Below are positions 21,521 to 29,415 of a stretch of 64,000 nucleotides of DNA, piece after piece; position 1 is the stretch's first letter, and every line of letters starts with the position of its first letter. Source of the DNA: Mycolicibacterium tusciae JS617 (GTDB lineage Bacteria; Actinomycetota; Actinomycetes; Mycobacteriales; Mycobacteriaceae); NCBI RefSeq assembly GCF_000243415.2, contig NZ_KI912270.1:1364001-1428000 (forward strand), read 5' to 3'. The notes beneath the pieces were generated by a model. It had not been told where the DNA came from. It saw nothing but the letters and a program-made list of their open reading frames with translations, and made no database searches. A program made the position numbers and the translations under genes.

Positions 21521-22431
21521 TGATCGTTGACCTACCGAACGCGACAACCAATGACATCAACAAGAAGATCACCGGCCTTCGCGAAGAAGGCGGCGCGATC
21601 ACGCTGAGCCGGGTGCTCACGCTCGTCATCTCGCTTCACTCCGATGGCCTGCTCGAGGATTCCATCGAGGCGGCCAACTTCGCCAGCCGCGAGCACCCGT
21701 GCCGGGTGATCGTCGTGGTGGCCGGTGATCGGGATGCGACCCAACCGCGTCTGGACGCCCAGCTGCGCGTCGGCGGGGATGCCGGAGCGGGCGAAGTCGT
21801 CGCCTTGCACCTGCACGGCGAACTTGCCGACCACGCAAGCAGCGTCGTACTGCCGTTCCTGTTGCCGGACACACCGGTGGTAGCTTGGTGGCCCGCCGGC
21901 GGACCTGATGATCCATCGCGAGACCCACTGGGACAGTTGGCGATTCGACGGATCACCAATGCGACGGATTGCGCGGATCCGATGGCTGCGATCAAGAGCC
22001 GCCTCGCCGGGTACACCTCCGGAGACACCGATCTGGCGTGGGCGCGCATCACCTACTGGCGTGCGCTGCTGACGGCTGCACTCGATCAGCCGCCGTACGA
22101 GCCCGTCACCTCGGCGGTGGTATCCGGGCTTCGCGACGAGCCGTCGCTCGACGTCCTCGCCGGTTGGCTCGCCGCCCGGATCGACGGCCCCGTGCAACGA
22201 GAGATCGGCGAATTGAAGGTGGAGCTGATCCGCAGCAGCGAGACCATCACACTGCGCAGGCCGCAGACCGGTGTCACCGCGACGATCAGCCGCACCGCGA
22301 AACCGGACTCGTTGATCCCGTTGGCCCGTCGGGAGGCCAAGGAGTGCCTCGCGGAGGACCTGCGCAGGCTTGACGCCGACGAGATCTACCACGAGGCGCT
22401 GAAGGGGATCGAGAAGGTGCAGTACGTATGA
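21520..22431 (+). CDS. opcA: Glucose-6-phosphate dehydrogenase assembly protein OpcA
   Basis: Protein of 303 residues that pairs with Zwf in actinobacteria and cyanobacteria. OpcA is needed for assembly and redox-linked activity of G6PDH. Recognisable blocks are [28 protein letters not shown] and RRITNATDC, here located by VVAWWPAG near residue 125. The frame is open further upstream within zwf, but ATG 21520 overlaps the zwf stop and gives the expected [10 protein letters not shown] start. Confidence 0.93.
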   Translation: MIVDLPNATTNDINKKITGLREEGGAITLSRVLTLVISLHSDGLLEDSIEAANFASREHPCRVIVVVAGDRDATQPRLDAQLRVGGDAGAGEVVALHLHGELADHASSVVLPFLLPDTPVVAWWPAGGPDDPSRDPLGQLAIRRITNATDCADPMAAIKSRLAGYTSGDTDLAWARITYWRALLTAALDQPPYEPVTSAVVSGLRDEPSLDVLAGWLAARIDGPVQREIGELKVELIRSSETITLRRPQTGVTATISRTAKPDSLIPLARREAKECLAEDLRRLDADEIYHEALKGIEKVQYV

Positions 22432-23165
22432 GCACTATCATCGAGAAGTACTCGGACACAGCCGCTTTGGTTGCAGCGGCGGGAGATCGACTCGTGGCGG
22501 CGATCACCGATGCGATCGACCAACGGGGCCGCGCACTCATCGTGCTCACCGGCGGTGGCACCGGGACCGGGCTGCTCAAGCGGGTGCGCGAGCAGGCTGA
22601 CGGAATCGACTGGTCGAAGGTCCACCTGTTCTGGGGCGATGATCGCTTCGTGCCCGCCGATGACGACGAACGCAACGAGAAGCAGGCGCGCGAGGCGCTG
22701 ATCGACCACATCGATATCCCCGCGGCCAATGTCCACGTAATGGCGCCCAGCGGTGGCGCGTTCGGAGACGACCTCGACGCGGCCGCGGCGGCATATGGAC
22801 GCGTGCTGGTCGAGAACGCCGACGAAGGGCAGCCCGGCCCCGATTTCGACGTCCACCTGCTGGGGATGGGCGGCGAGGGACATATCAACTCGCTGTTCCC
22901 GGATACTCCCGCAGTACGGGAAACCAGCCAGTTGGTGATCGGCGTGTCCGACTCCCCCAAACCGCCGCCGCAACGAATCACCCTGACGCTGCCCGCTGTT
23001 CAGCGGTCACGTGAGGTGTGGTTGGTGGTGTCGGGTGAGGCGAAGGCCGACGCGGTGGCCGCGGCGGTCGGGGGCGCCAGCCCCGTCGACGTGCCCGCCG
23101 CGGGCGGCGTCGGCCGCGACGCGACGGTCTGGCTGCTCGATGAGGCAGCAGCTTCCAAGCTGTAG
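22428..23165 (+). CDS. pgl: 6-phosphogluconolactonase
   Basis: Protein of 245 residues of the NagB-like hydrolase fold, formerly DevB. It hydrolyses 6-phosphogluconolactone from Zwf to 6-phosphogluconate. Visible are [35 protein letters not shown] and the strongly conserved [16 protein letters not shown]. It overlaps opcA by ATGA and ends the pentose phosphate operon. Confidence 0.95.
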   Translation: MSTIIEKYSDTAALVAAAGDRLVAAITDAIDQRGRALIVLTGGGTGTGLLKRVREQADGIDWSKVHLFWGDDRFVPADDDERNEKQAREALIDHIDIPAANVHVMAPSGGAFGDDLDAAAAAYGRVLVENADEGQPGPDFDVHLLGMGGEGHINSLFPDTPAVRETSQLVIGVSDSPKPPPQRITLTLPAVQRSREVWLVVSGEAKADAVAAAVGGASPVDVPAAGGVGRDATVWLLDEAAASKL

Positions 23166-23538
23166 CTGTCGTCGCAGCTGAGTTATCCCCAATAGGGCTC
23201 TATCCACCGTTGGGCCTTGAGCTGGTCGTCGGGTGGTCGGTAGACGGTTCGTGTCAAAACTATGTTCGATCGACTCGTGAGTACCGCCCTCACCAGCCGG
23301 GCTGGGGCGGTGGTCGGGGCGTGGGCGCGGGTGGAAAACGCCGCGTGCGCGCCCTGCTGTCACTCTCGCCATCCCGGAAACCGGCGTCATAGTCTGCGGC
23401 CCGCCTCGCCGAATCCGTTGCGAGAGTTCTGCGCCACAGCTCACCTGGGCATTGGCGGGGCGGCATGTCCCCTCCGCACATCGTCATATCTGGTTCAGAC
23501 GACCAGTCCGCCCCGGACGTTCCCGCGTGTGTGGTCAA
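23166..23538. other. Intergenic region with a gene remnant
   Basis: This 373-bp stretch after pgl holds no intact gene. The part at 23262-23354 reads as the N-terminus of a 13E12/DUF222-type protein, described separately. The rest has no recognised motif, hairpin terminator or clear promoter. Confidence 0.6.
23262..23354 (+). pseudogene. N-terminal remnant of a 13E12-type (DUF222/HNH) protein
   Basis: ATG 23262 opens a frame whose first 31 residues contain RAGAVVGAWARVENAACA. This pattern matches the start of the mycobacterial 13E12 repeat family, DUF222 proteins with a C-terminal HNH nuclease. After AACA the reading frame no longer resembles the family and it soon runs out. No HNH motif (such as a CxxC...HH core) is found nearby. 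It looks like a truncated copy left after deletion or frameshift. Confidence 0.45.
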
Positions 23539-23925
23539 ATGACCGTCATGGCGGACAAGGGTGTTAGTCGGCCCGGGCCCCGAAGTGGCCGGGAACGGAT
23601 CCAGAAACTGGCACAGGCTGCACTGAACGCCGACGTCACGGTCGAGCAGGTCGACACCATCCTCGCCGGGCTGACCGAGACTCTGGCCGACCTGGACAAC
23701 TCAACATCGAACCTCGACGCGACGTTGGAGCGCTTCAACGTCACGATCAACAGCATCAATGAGCTCGCGCCTCGCCTCATTGCGGTCGTCGATCGGCTCG
23801 AAGGCATTGTGGCACGCGTCGAGCGCATCGTGGGCATCGGCGAATCCGTCATTTCACCGTTGGCCGCGACCGAGCAGGCCGTCCGCGGCGCGGTCAACAG
23901 GGTGCGCAAGACCACCGGCCTCTAG
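23539..23925 (+). CDS. Small coiled-coil / amphipathic helical protein, unknown function
   Basis: Protein of 128 residues, hydrophilic and alanine/valine-rich. From about residue 30 it forms long helices with heptad-like spacing: LTETLADLDNSTSNLDATL, INELAPRLIAVVDRLEGIVARVERIVG. No signal peptide or catalytic motif is seen. M. tuberculosis keeps a protein of similar size beside its pgl gene. Start ATG 23539 or ATG 23548 (MADKGVSRPG) are both possible, and neither has a clear ribosome-binding site. The stop overlaps the P450 GTG (TAGTG), so the two may be co-translated. Confidence 0.72.
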   Translation: MTVMADKGVSRPGPRSGRERIQKLAQAALNADVTVEQVDTILAGLTETLADLDNSTSNLDATLERFNVTINSINELAPRLIAVVDRLEGIVARVERIVGIGESVISPLAATEQAVRGAVNRVRKTTGL

Positions 23926-25217
23926 TGTCGGCGACCCTCCCGGTTCCGCAGCCCCCGTTCGCCGATGGAGTCGGCCTCCCCTGGGATGTATCGGTTGACG
24001 ACGCCGTCGCCGCGATCGCCGCAGCGCGCACACGATACGGCGACACGTTCGCCGTGCGCAGCGGGGATGACCATTACCTGTTTACATTCTCGCCCACGGG
24101 GGTTGAAGCGTTCTACGGTCTTCCCGAGGCGAAAGCCAGCAAGGGCGTGGCCGACTTCCTCATGCTGCGCCGCAAGCTTCCCGACGAGATCTTCGATGGC
24201 AGGCGCGTTCTTCCGACGTCATTGTTCCGCCGAGACAACGTCACCTCGTATCTCGCCAATCTCGACCGCGCCTTGGCGCATACGGAGGCCGAGTTGGGAT
24301 CCGAAGGGACCGTGGATCTCTTCGGCCTCACCCGTCGCCTTGGCCACCGGATGGGCTTGGCATCCTGGGCGGGACCCGGTTGCGCAGAGGGAACCCCGTT
24401 CGAGCGGTTGGTCGTGGCTTTCGAAACCCTCGACGGTTCGGACGCATTCGTACATCCAGATGCGATGGCGGCCGTGGCCGCTTCGGACAAGCAGGCCGAG
24501 CGGGCCGCGCTCGATGAAGTTGTCGCCGTCATCGAAACCGCAGTGCACACATCGGATTCCAACTGCACAGCCGAAGAGGATCTGTTCGGCCGGATAGTGA
24601 ATGCCTGGTCATCGGAACCGGATGACGTGCGGCTGCGCGGAATCGCCCTGGACGTGGCGCTGATCCACATCGCCTCCATGTCGAATCTGATGGCGGCGCT
24701 GGGCTGGGCGCTCGTCGACCTACTCGAACACCCGCTGCCGGCCCAACGGGTGGCCAGCGGTGACCAGGAGTTCGCCCAGCGGTGCGCACTGGAGAGCACC
24801 AGGCTCGCCCAGCGGTCGATCATGTCTCGCTCCGTGCTGTCTCCAGTGGACCTCGACACCGGCGACCGGATCTATCGCGTCCCCGCCGGTTGGACCATCG
24901 CCACGCTGTTGCCGCTGCTGAATACCTCGGCCGCACCGGACCTGCAGGCCTGGGAGCCCGACCGCTGGCACCGATATCGGCTCGCCGATGCGGCATCGCT
25001 GCCATCGCCGATGCTGGTCACGGCATTCGGACACGGTAAGCATTCGTGTCCCGCTCAGCCGTTCTCGCTGGCGGCGATGACCACGGCGATGACCCGCCTG
25101 TTGGGCGCCTACGAGATGTCTCCGGATTGGCCGCACTATCCACGGCCGGTGTCGGCGCAGATCGGTGGTGTCGCGCGATCTGCCGATCCTTGCCCGGTGA
25201 ACTACGTCAGCCGCTGA
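23925..25217 (+). CDS. Cytochrome P450 with non-canonical I-helix
   Basis: Protein of 430 residues. The haem-binding loop FGHGKHSCPAQPF is at residues 368-380 with the ligand Cys375, and the K-helix ExxR motif is ESTR. The I-helix region IHIASMSNLMAALGW lacks the usual acid-threonine pair, having serine and asparagine at those places. Asparagine replacing threonine is known in a few P450s such as P450cin and CYP74 enzymes. Substrate and redox partners are unknown. No ferredoxin gene is nearby. It is coupled to the small helical protein just upstream. Confidence 0.9.
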   Translation: MSATLPVPQPPFADGVGLPWDVSVDDAVAAIAAARTRYGDTFAVRSGDDHYLFTFSPTGVEAFYGLPEAKASKGVADFLMLRRKLPDEIFDGRRVLPTSLFRRDNVTSYLANLDRALAHTEAELGSEGTVDLFGLTRRLGHRMGLASWAGPGCAEGTPFERLVVAFETLDGSDAFVHPDAMAAVAASDKQAERAALDEVVAVIETAVHTSDSNCTAEEDLFGRIVNAWSSEPDDVRLRGIALDVALIHIASMSNLMAALGWALVDLLEHPLPAQRVASGDQEFAQRCALESTRLAQRSIMSRSVLSPVDLDTGDRIYRVPAGWTIATLLPLLNTSAAPDLQAWEPDRWHRYRLADAASLPSPMLVTAFGHGKHSCPAQPFSLAAMTTAMTRLLGAYEMSPDWPHYPRPVSAQIGGVARSADPCPVNYVSR

Positions 25218-26021
25218 TCAGACGAAATCCGAGCCGCCGTCGACGTTGACGGTGGCCCCGGTGACATAGCCGTTGCGCTTCGACGCGAGATAGACGGTGA
25301 TCGATGCGATCTCTTCGGGCAGGCCGGCACGCCCGAGATCGCACGGCTGATGAAAGTTGTTGTCGATCCACGTCATCACGTCGGTGGGATCTCCTGCGTC
25401 GAGTCCGTCCGCGGCCAGGATATCGGAGAGCACTTCGGTGAAGCTTGCGGTGACGATGGTGCCAGGACAGACGCAGTTGACCAGAATTCCGTCCTTGGCA
25501 AGGCTTTTCGACAGATTCTTGGTGACGCTGCTCAGCGCCGCCTTCGATGCCGTATAGGCGACGATCCGTGGGTTCTGCCGTTGAATCGAATGAGCCGACA
25601 AGGTCACGATCCTTCCCCACTCCGCGGCCCGCAGCATCGGCAGCGCGGCCCGGATCGACCGCACTCCCGACATCGTGCCCAACGCGAACGTCTCCTCCCA
25701 CTGCGCGTCGTCCATCTCCTCGAAGTACCCGTCGCCCGGCCCGATTGTGTGAACCAGGCTGTTCAGTCCGCCCCACCGCTGCGCAACGGTCTCGAAGCCC
25801 GCGGCGATCGACTCGGCGTCCGACATGTCGACGCTGATTCCGACGGCATCCGGCGCCCCCGCGTCACGCAGCTGCTCCACCGCTTCGTCAAGGGCTCCGG
25901 CACCTCGCGCCATCACCGCAACCTTGGCGCCCTCTTCTGCGAACGTCGTCGCGATGGCCAGGCCCATGCCCTTGCTGCCACCCGTCACGACGGCCGTCGA
26001 TCCCGTCAAACCCAAGTCCAT
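25218..26021 (-). CDS. Short-chain dehydrogenase/reductase (SDR)
   Basis: Classical SDR of 267 residues. The NAD(P)-binding TGGSKGMG is near residues 12-19. The catalytic set is a serine in VTLSAHS with the YTASK motif, followed by NCVCPGTIVT. It oxidises or reduces an alcohol or ketone. GGAAGGTG lies a few bases before ATG 26021. It is the last gene of a minus-strand operon with DUF1214, sulfotransferase and TetR genes. Its stop abuts that of the P450 within TGATCA. Confidence 0.9.
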   Translation of the reverse strand: MDLGLTGSTAVVTGGSKGMGLAIATTFAEEGAKVAVMARGAGALDEAVEQLRDAGAPDAVGISVDMSDAESIAAGFETVAQRWGGLNSLVHTIGPGDGYFEEMDDAQWEETFALGTMSGVRSIRAALPMLRAAEWGRIVTLSAHSIQRQNPRIVAYTASKAALSSVTKNLSKSLAKDGILVNCVCPGTIVTASFTEVLSDILAADGLDAGDPTDVMTWIDNNFHQPCDLGRAGLPEEIASITVYLASKRNGYVTGATVNVDGGSDFV

Positions 26022-26025
26022 CGCG

Positions 26026-26661
26026 TCACCTTCCGTAGGGCCCTACGACACCGAGTCCGCGCATGCAGAAGCGGACGATCTGTTCGCGAACGTCATCCTG
26101 ATCGCAGTCGCCCGTCGTCCATTGACGTTCGGTGCTCGCCCAGATCGCTCCATGAATCGACAGTGCGTCGGCCGCCGGATCGATATCGGGGAAAAGGCCG
26201 GCAGCCCTTCCCTTCTCGAGCTGATCGACGAGCGGCTTCAAGATCTCTGCGTAGGCATCGCCGACCAACTCGGGTGCCGCGAACATCTGCGTCTGAGCCT
26301 CCAACGACATGTGCCGAAGGTCAGATCGGACCTGTTCGTTGAACGCCAGGTCCAGGCGTCCATCGATCCACACCACCACCGCTTCGGCCGGGTCGGACGC
26401 CGCCGCCATCTTCCGTTTCAGCCTGCGCATCTCGATCCGCGCCATCTGCAGGAACACCGCAGCCACCAATGCGTCTTTCGAATCAAAATGGCGATAGAAG
26501 GCGCGGGTGCTCAGCCCAGCACGGTCGAGAACCCGCGCCACATTGACCGACGCGATTCCCTCGTCGCGCACGATCTCGGCGGCGGCGTTCACGAGTGCAT
26601 CGCGCACACCGGGATCGGGGTCCAGCTTCCTGCGTCTGCGCCTGACGACGGTGTCCGTCAC
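26026..26661 (-). CDS. TetR family transcriptional regulator
   Basis: Protein of 211 residues. After an arginine-rich N-terminus (VVRRRRRKLDPDPG) comes the HTH: VRDALVNAAAEIVRDEGIAS, then VARVLDRAGLSTRAFYRHFDSKDAL (about residues 38-62). GTG 26661 overlaps the sulfotransferase stop as GTGA and was chosen for that reason. It probably regulates its own operon, through the palindrome upstream of the first gene. Its ligand is unknown. Confidence 0.9.
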   Translation of the reverse strand: MTDTVVRRRRRKLDPDPGVRDALVNAAAEIVRDEGIASVNVARVLDRAGLSTRAFYRHFDSKDALVAAVFLQMARIEMRRLKRKMAAASDPAEAVVVWIDGRLDLAFNEQVRSDLRHMSLEAQTQMFAAPELVGDAYAEILKPLVDQLEKGRAAGLFPDIDPAADALSIHGAIWASTERQWTTGDCDQDDVREQIVRFCMRGLGVVGPYGR

Positions 26662-27803
26662 GCGGTGGCCTCGTGGGCGGCGAGGTAGTCGGCGAAGGAC
26701 TCGTGCACCTGCTCCCGCGTCAGGCCGTAGTCGGCGAGGTCGTAGGCGTGCTCGCCGCGCGAACCGGGCCCATGCCCATCCGCCCACTCCCGCACCCGGC
26801 GACGCGCGTCGCCTGTGAAGGTCAGGCCAAGCCGCTCATAGCCATTCTCGAGCGTGCCGATCGGATCGGCCTTCAGCTCAGCGAAGGAGACATCGACGAA
26901 CCGGCTGTCCCCGAACCGCTTTCGAAAGTCCATCGCGCGCCGGACACCTTCGGCCCAGCACTCCAACTGCTCGGCGCCGAGTTCGTGCGCGTCGTCGCGG
27001 TCACTGCTCCAACTGCGGACGTACTGGATCAGGCTGCACACCGACGCCAGGACCTTGGCCGGATCTCGGTGACTCCAGAGGAACTTCGCGTTCGGGTAGG
27101 CCGCCACCAGCGCATCGAGCGAGAACATGTGCACCGGCGTCTTGAGGTGCCACAGCGTCGGCGGGCAGTGCCACTGAAGAAGTTTGAGCACCTGCCGGTG
27201 GAACGTATATGTCTCACCCATATCGCACTGCATCAGCCACGACAGGTACCCGGGGACCCGCACCACCCCGTCGAAGTGGAACGTGCGGAAACTCATCCCC
27301 ATCAGATCCTGGCATTCGGTCGCAGCCTCTGGCTCCGAGTTCATCATGGTCCGCATCCGCGGAAACATGCTGTCCATCATGGTGATTCCCTCGGCCGCCT
27401 GCGCGATCCGCGGATCGTCGTGCTGGGTGGCCGCCTCCGGTGGCGGCGTGCACGCCTGCGACTCCCACATCCGCAACGAGCGGAACTGCGGATCGTTGGC
27501 CACCAGCTGGCTCAGTGCCGTCGTACCGGTACGCGGCAACCCGATCACGAACACCGGGCCACCGATGACTTCGTCGTCGATCTCGGGATACTGCTTATGG
27601 GTATCGATGATCCGCAGCCGTTGCATGAGGGCGTTGCTGATGGTGGCGTGCTGAATCACGACGCCCATCTCGTTGAGATCGGCCTCGTCGTTCAACGCGT
27701 CAACGGTGCGCTTCAGACCCTCGCGATAGTAGAGCGAGCCGAAATCATCGAGACCAGTGGCGACTCGTGCACCGTCTTCGAGTGCCTCAACCGAGAAGGT
27801 CAT
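26658..27803 (-). CDS. Sulfotransferase family protein
   Basis: Protein of 381 residues. The PAPS 5'-phosphosulfate loop reads VFVIGLPRTGTTAL near residue 80, and the 3'-phosphate region includes AKFLWSHRDPAKVLASVCSL. These are the two hallmarks of the sulfotransferase_3-type fold found in many mycobacterial proteins, most without known substrate. It may sulfate a lipid or sterol-like alcohol. ATG 27803 overlaps the DUF1214 gene stop as ATGA. Confidence 0.88.
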   Translation of the reverse strand: MTFSVEALEDGARVATGLDDFGSLYYREGLKRTVDALNDEADLNEMGVVIQHATISNALMQRLRIIDTHKQYPEIDDEVIGGPVFVIGLPRTGTTALSQLVANDPQFRSLRMWESQACTPPPEAATQHDDPRIAQAAEGITMMDSMFPRMRTMMNSEPEAATECQDLMGMSFRTFHFDGVVRVPGYLSWLMQCDMGETYTFHRQVLKLLQWHCPPTLWHLKTPVHMFSLDALVAAYPNAKFLWSHRDPAKVLASVCSLIQYVRSWSSDRDDAHELGAEQLECWAEGVRRAMDFRKRFGDSRFVDVSFAELKADPIGTLENGYERLGLTFTGDARRRVREWADGHGPGSRGEHAYDLADYGLTREQVHESFADYLAAHEATA

Positions 27804-29023
27804 GCGGAGAACCTTTCGTGAACCGCGCGCTTGCGCGCCGCGATGATGGTCGCCCGCTCCTCCGGACCGACTAAGGCGGTTCCGCCGGGCAACTCCGACG
27901 ACACCGCGGCGAAGGGCACCACCCTCGCGCTCGGCGTTGGCGCGGTCTCGGTGCGCACACAGCGCAGAATCATCGCGCCGTTGCTATGCCCAGCCGTATC
28001 TAGCCAATTCGCGACGCCGGGATCGCGCGAGCTGATGACCACGCGCAGAACACCGTCGGAGTCGATGGCCGCCTGATGGGCGTTGAGGCTCGATTGATGG
28101 CGGCCGTAATGGATGGTCTCCCACCATTGATTGCCGAGTGAGTAGCTCCAGTACACGCCTTGGGGCGGCTCGACCTCCAGGATCAACGCCTCATCGGGTT
28201 CGAGTTCATAGCGTCCGATCACCGGCCGGTTCTCCGCCGCGGCGCCCATGTCGGAACGGTCGATCGGCGGCATGAACGCATTGGCCGGCGGACCCCCGTT
28301 GAAGTCGAGGAAGAACTTGAGATTGTCGTGAATGAACTCCCCCAGCGCGTAGATCTGGCGCGACACCCCGACATCGGCCGCCACCGCGCGGTCTTTCGGC
28401 GCAACCTCTGCACCGACGCGTTCGATCTGCAGCGAGGACGGCCTCTCGTTGTCCCAGTCGTAGAAGAAGTGCCGCACCACCAGCGTCGGATGGTCACCGT
28501 CCACGCGCATCCAGTTGCCCTCGTGCTCGTCGGCCGACAGCACAATCTCGAAATCTCCGTCCGCGTCCACTTCGAGGTCGTCCACCAGACAATTGGCAGT
28601 GGACGCGATCCCGTTCATCGTCTGAAGTCCGACGTAGCGTGCGGTGCCCCGATTTCCGAAGAGCCGATATGTCTCACCACCGCGCAGCGTGGCACGCAGG
28701 TACAGGCAGTCCGGACATTCCATGCCCCAGGTCAGAATGTCGTCGGTGCTTGTCCGTGACACGGCCAGCACCGGATCTGGGTCGACCCGTAGCGCCTCGT
28801 CGACACCGACGGCCAGCAGCACCATCAGGTGCCTCATCCCCGAGGCGTAGTCGACGCTGTTGCGGTTGACGTCGCTGGACGCGACAAGCCCGCCCGCGGT
28901 TTTCAACCGATCCAGCAGACGTGTCCATGCCTGGGGCAGTTCACTCGCGCCGCCACCTTGTCCCGACAGCGTCGCCTCGGCGATGGAGAACGGCAGCCAG
29001 GCCATCGGGTTCGTGTCGCTCAC
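27800..29023 (-). CDS. DUF1214 domain-containing protein
   Basis: Protein of 407 residues, first gene of a four-gene operon. The C-terminal third matches DUF1214: YWSYSLGNQWWETIHYGRHQSSLN, VVISSRDPGVANWLDTAGHSNGAMILR, in which DPGVANWLDTAGHSNG is the core. The family often sits beside lipid and steroid genes but its reaction is not established. GTG 29023 has GGAG six bases before it and was chosen over GTG 29035. No signal peptide is seen. Confidence 0.82.
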   Translation of the reverse strand: MSDTNPMAWLPFSIAEATLSGQGGGASELPQAWTRLLDRLKTAGGLVASSDVNRNSVDYASGMRHLMVLLAVGVDEALRVDPDPVLAVSRTSTDDILTWGMECPDCLYLRATLRGGETYRLFGNRGTARYVGLQTMNGIASTANCLVDDLEVDADGDFEIVLSADEHEGNWMRVDGDHPTLVVRHFFYDWDNERPSSLQIERVGAEVAPKDRAVAADVGVSRQIYALGEFIHDNLKFFLDFNGGPPANAFMPPIDRSDMGAAAENRPVIGRYELEPDEALILEVEPPQGVYWSYSLGNQWWETIHYGRHQSSLNAHQAAIDSDGVLRVVISSRDPGVANWLDTAGHSNGAMILRCVRTETAPTPSARVVPFAAVSSELPGGTALVGPEERATIIAARKRAVHERFSA

Positions 29024-29040
29024 ACATCTCTCCACTCCGC

Positions 29041-29067
29041 TTAAATGAAAATCTTGTTTTCAGTTAA
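29041..29067. promoter_or_regulatory. 27-bp inverted repeat, likely TetR operator
   Basis: The arms TTAAATGAAAA (29041-29051) and TTTTCAGTTAA (29057-29067) are inverted with one mismatch around the 5-bp spacer TCTTG. The site lies 18 bases upstream of the DUF1214 start, in an AT-rich patch that contrasts with the surrounding sequence. The TetR gene of this operon is the natural candidate to bind it. Confidence 0.7.
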
Positions 29068-29109
29068 GAACCACCTGACTGTGACATCCCGCCGCGAAAG
29101 TGTCAACGA

Positions 29110-29115
29110 TAAGAT
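29110..29115 (+). promoter_or_regulatory. -10 element (TAAGAT), leaderless promoter
   Basis: TAAGAT is followed by six bases (cgccgg) and the ATG at 29122. Confidence 0.58.
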
Positions 29116-29121
29116 CGCCGG

Positions 29122-29415
29122 ATGTTTCGCATCGACGGCATCAATGGCGAGAGCATCGTGGTCGACGGCAACTGGGTCGAGAAGCTGCGAACGAACACCT
29201 CGCGAGGCCGCAACCCGGCGGACAAATATTCGGGGACCGACATCAAGGAGATCACCCGTCGCAAAAAGATTTTCGGCGGTGAGAAAGAAGTGCTCCTGCA
29301 GGTGACCGTCAACGTGGGCACGTTTTACTCGCTGACGGTCCCCGCCGAGAATCGGGCCGAGGTCGACGCGCTGATCGACGCGCTCGAGAAAGCTCGAGAC
29401 AGCGCGACCTCCTAG
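29122..29415 (+). CDS. Conserved small protein, unknown function
   Basis: Protein of 97 residues without signal peptide or membrane segment. The sequence has the look of a small beta-rich domain ([27 protein letters not shown]) followed by a C-terminal helix, [16 protein letters not shown]. No catalytic motif is recognised. The leaderless promoter supports ATG 29122. It is divergent from the DUF1214 operon. Its stop overlaps that of ppc in a shared CTAG. Confidence 0.75.
   Translation: MFRIDGINGESIVVDGNWVEKLRTNTSRGRNPADKYSGTDIKEITRRKKIFGGEKEVLLQVTVNVGTFYSLTVPAENRAEVDALIDALEKARDSATS

Noticed and set aside
19799..21547. A 582-codon frame on the minus strand opposite zwf
   Set aside because: It mirrors zwf codon for codon and has no family resemblance. 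The zwf motifs and operon overlaps are clear.
25350..26342. A 330-codon plus-strand frame opposite the SDR and TetR genes
   Set aside because: It has no domain, is Arg/His-rich, and lies antisense to two clear genes with correct coupling overlaps.
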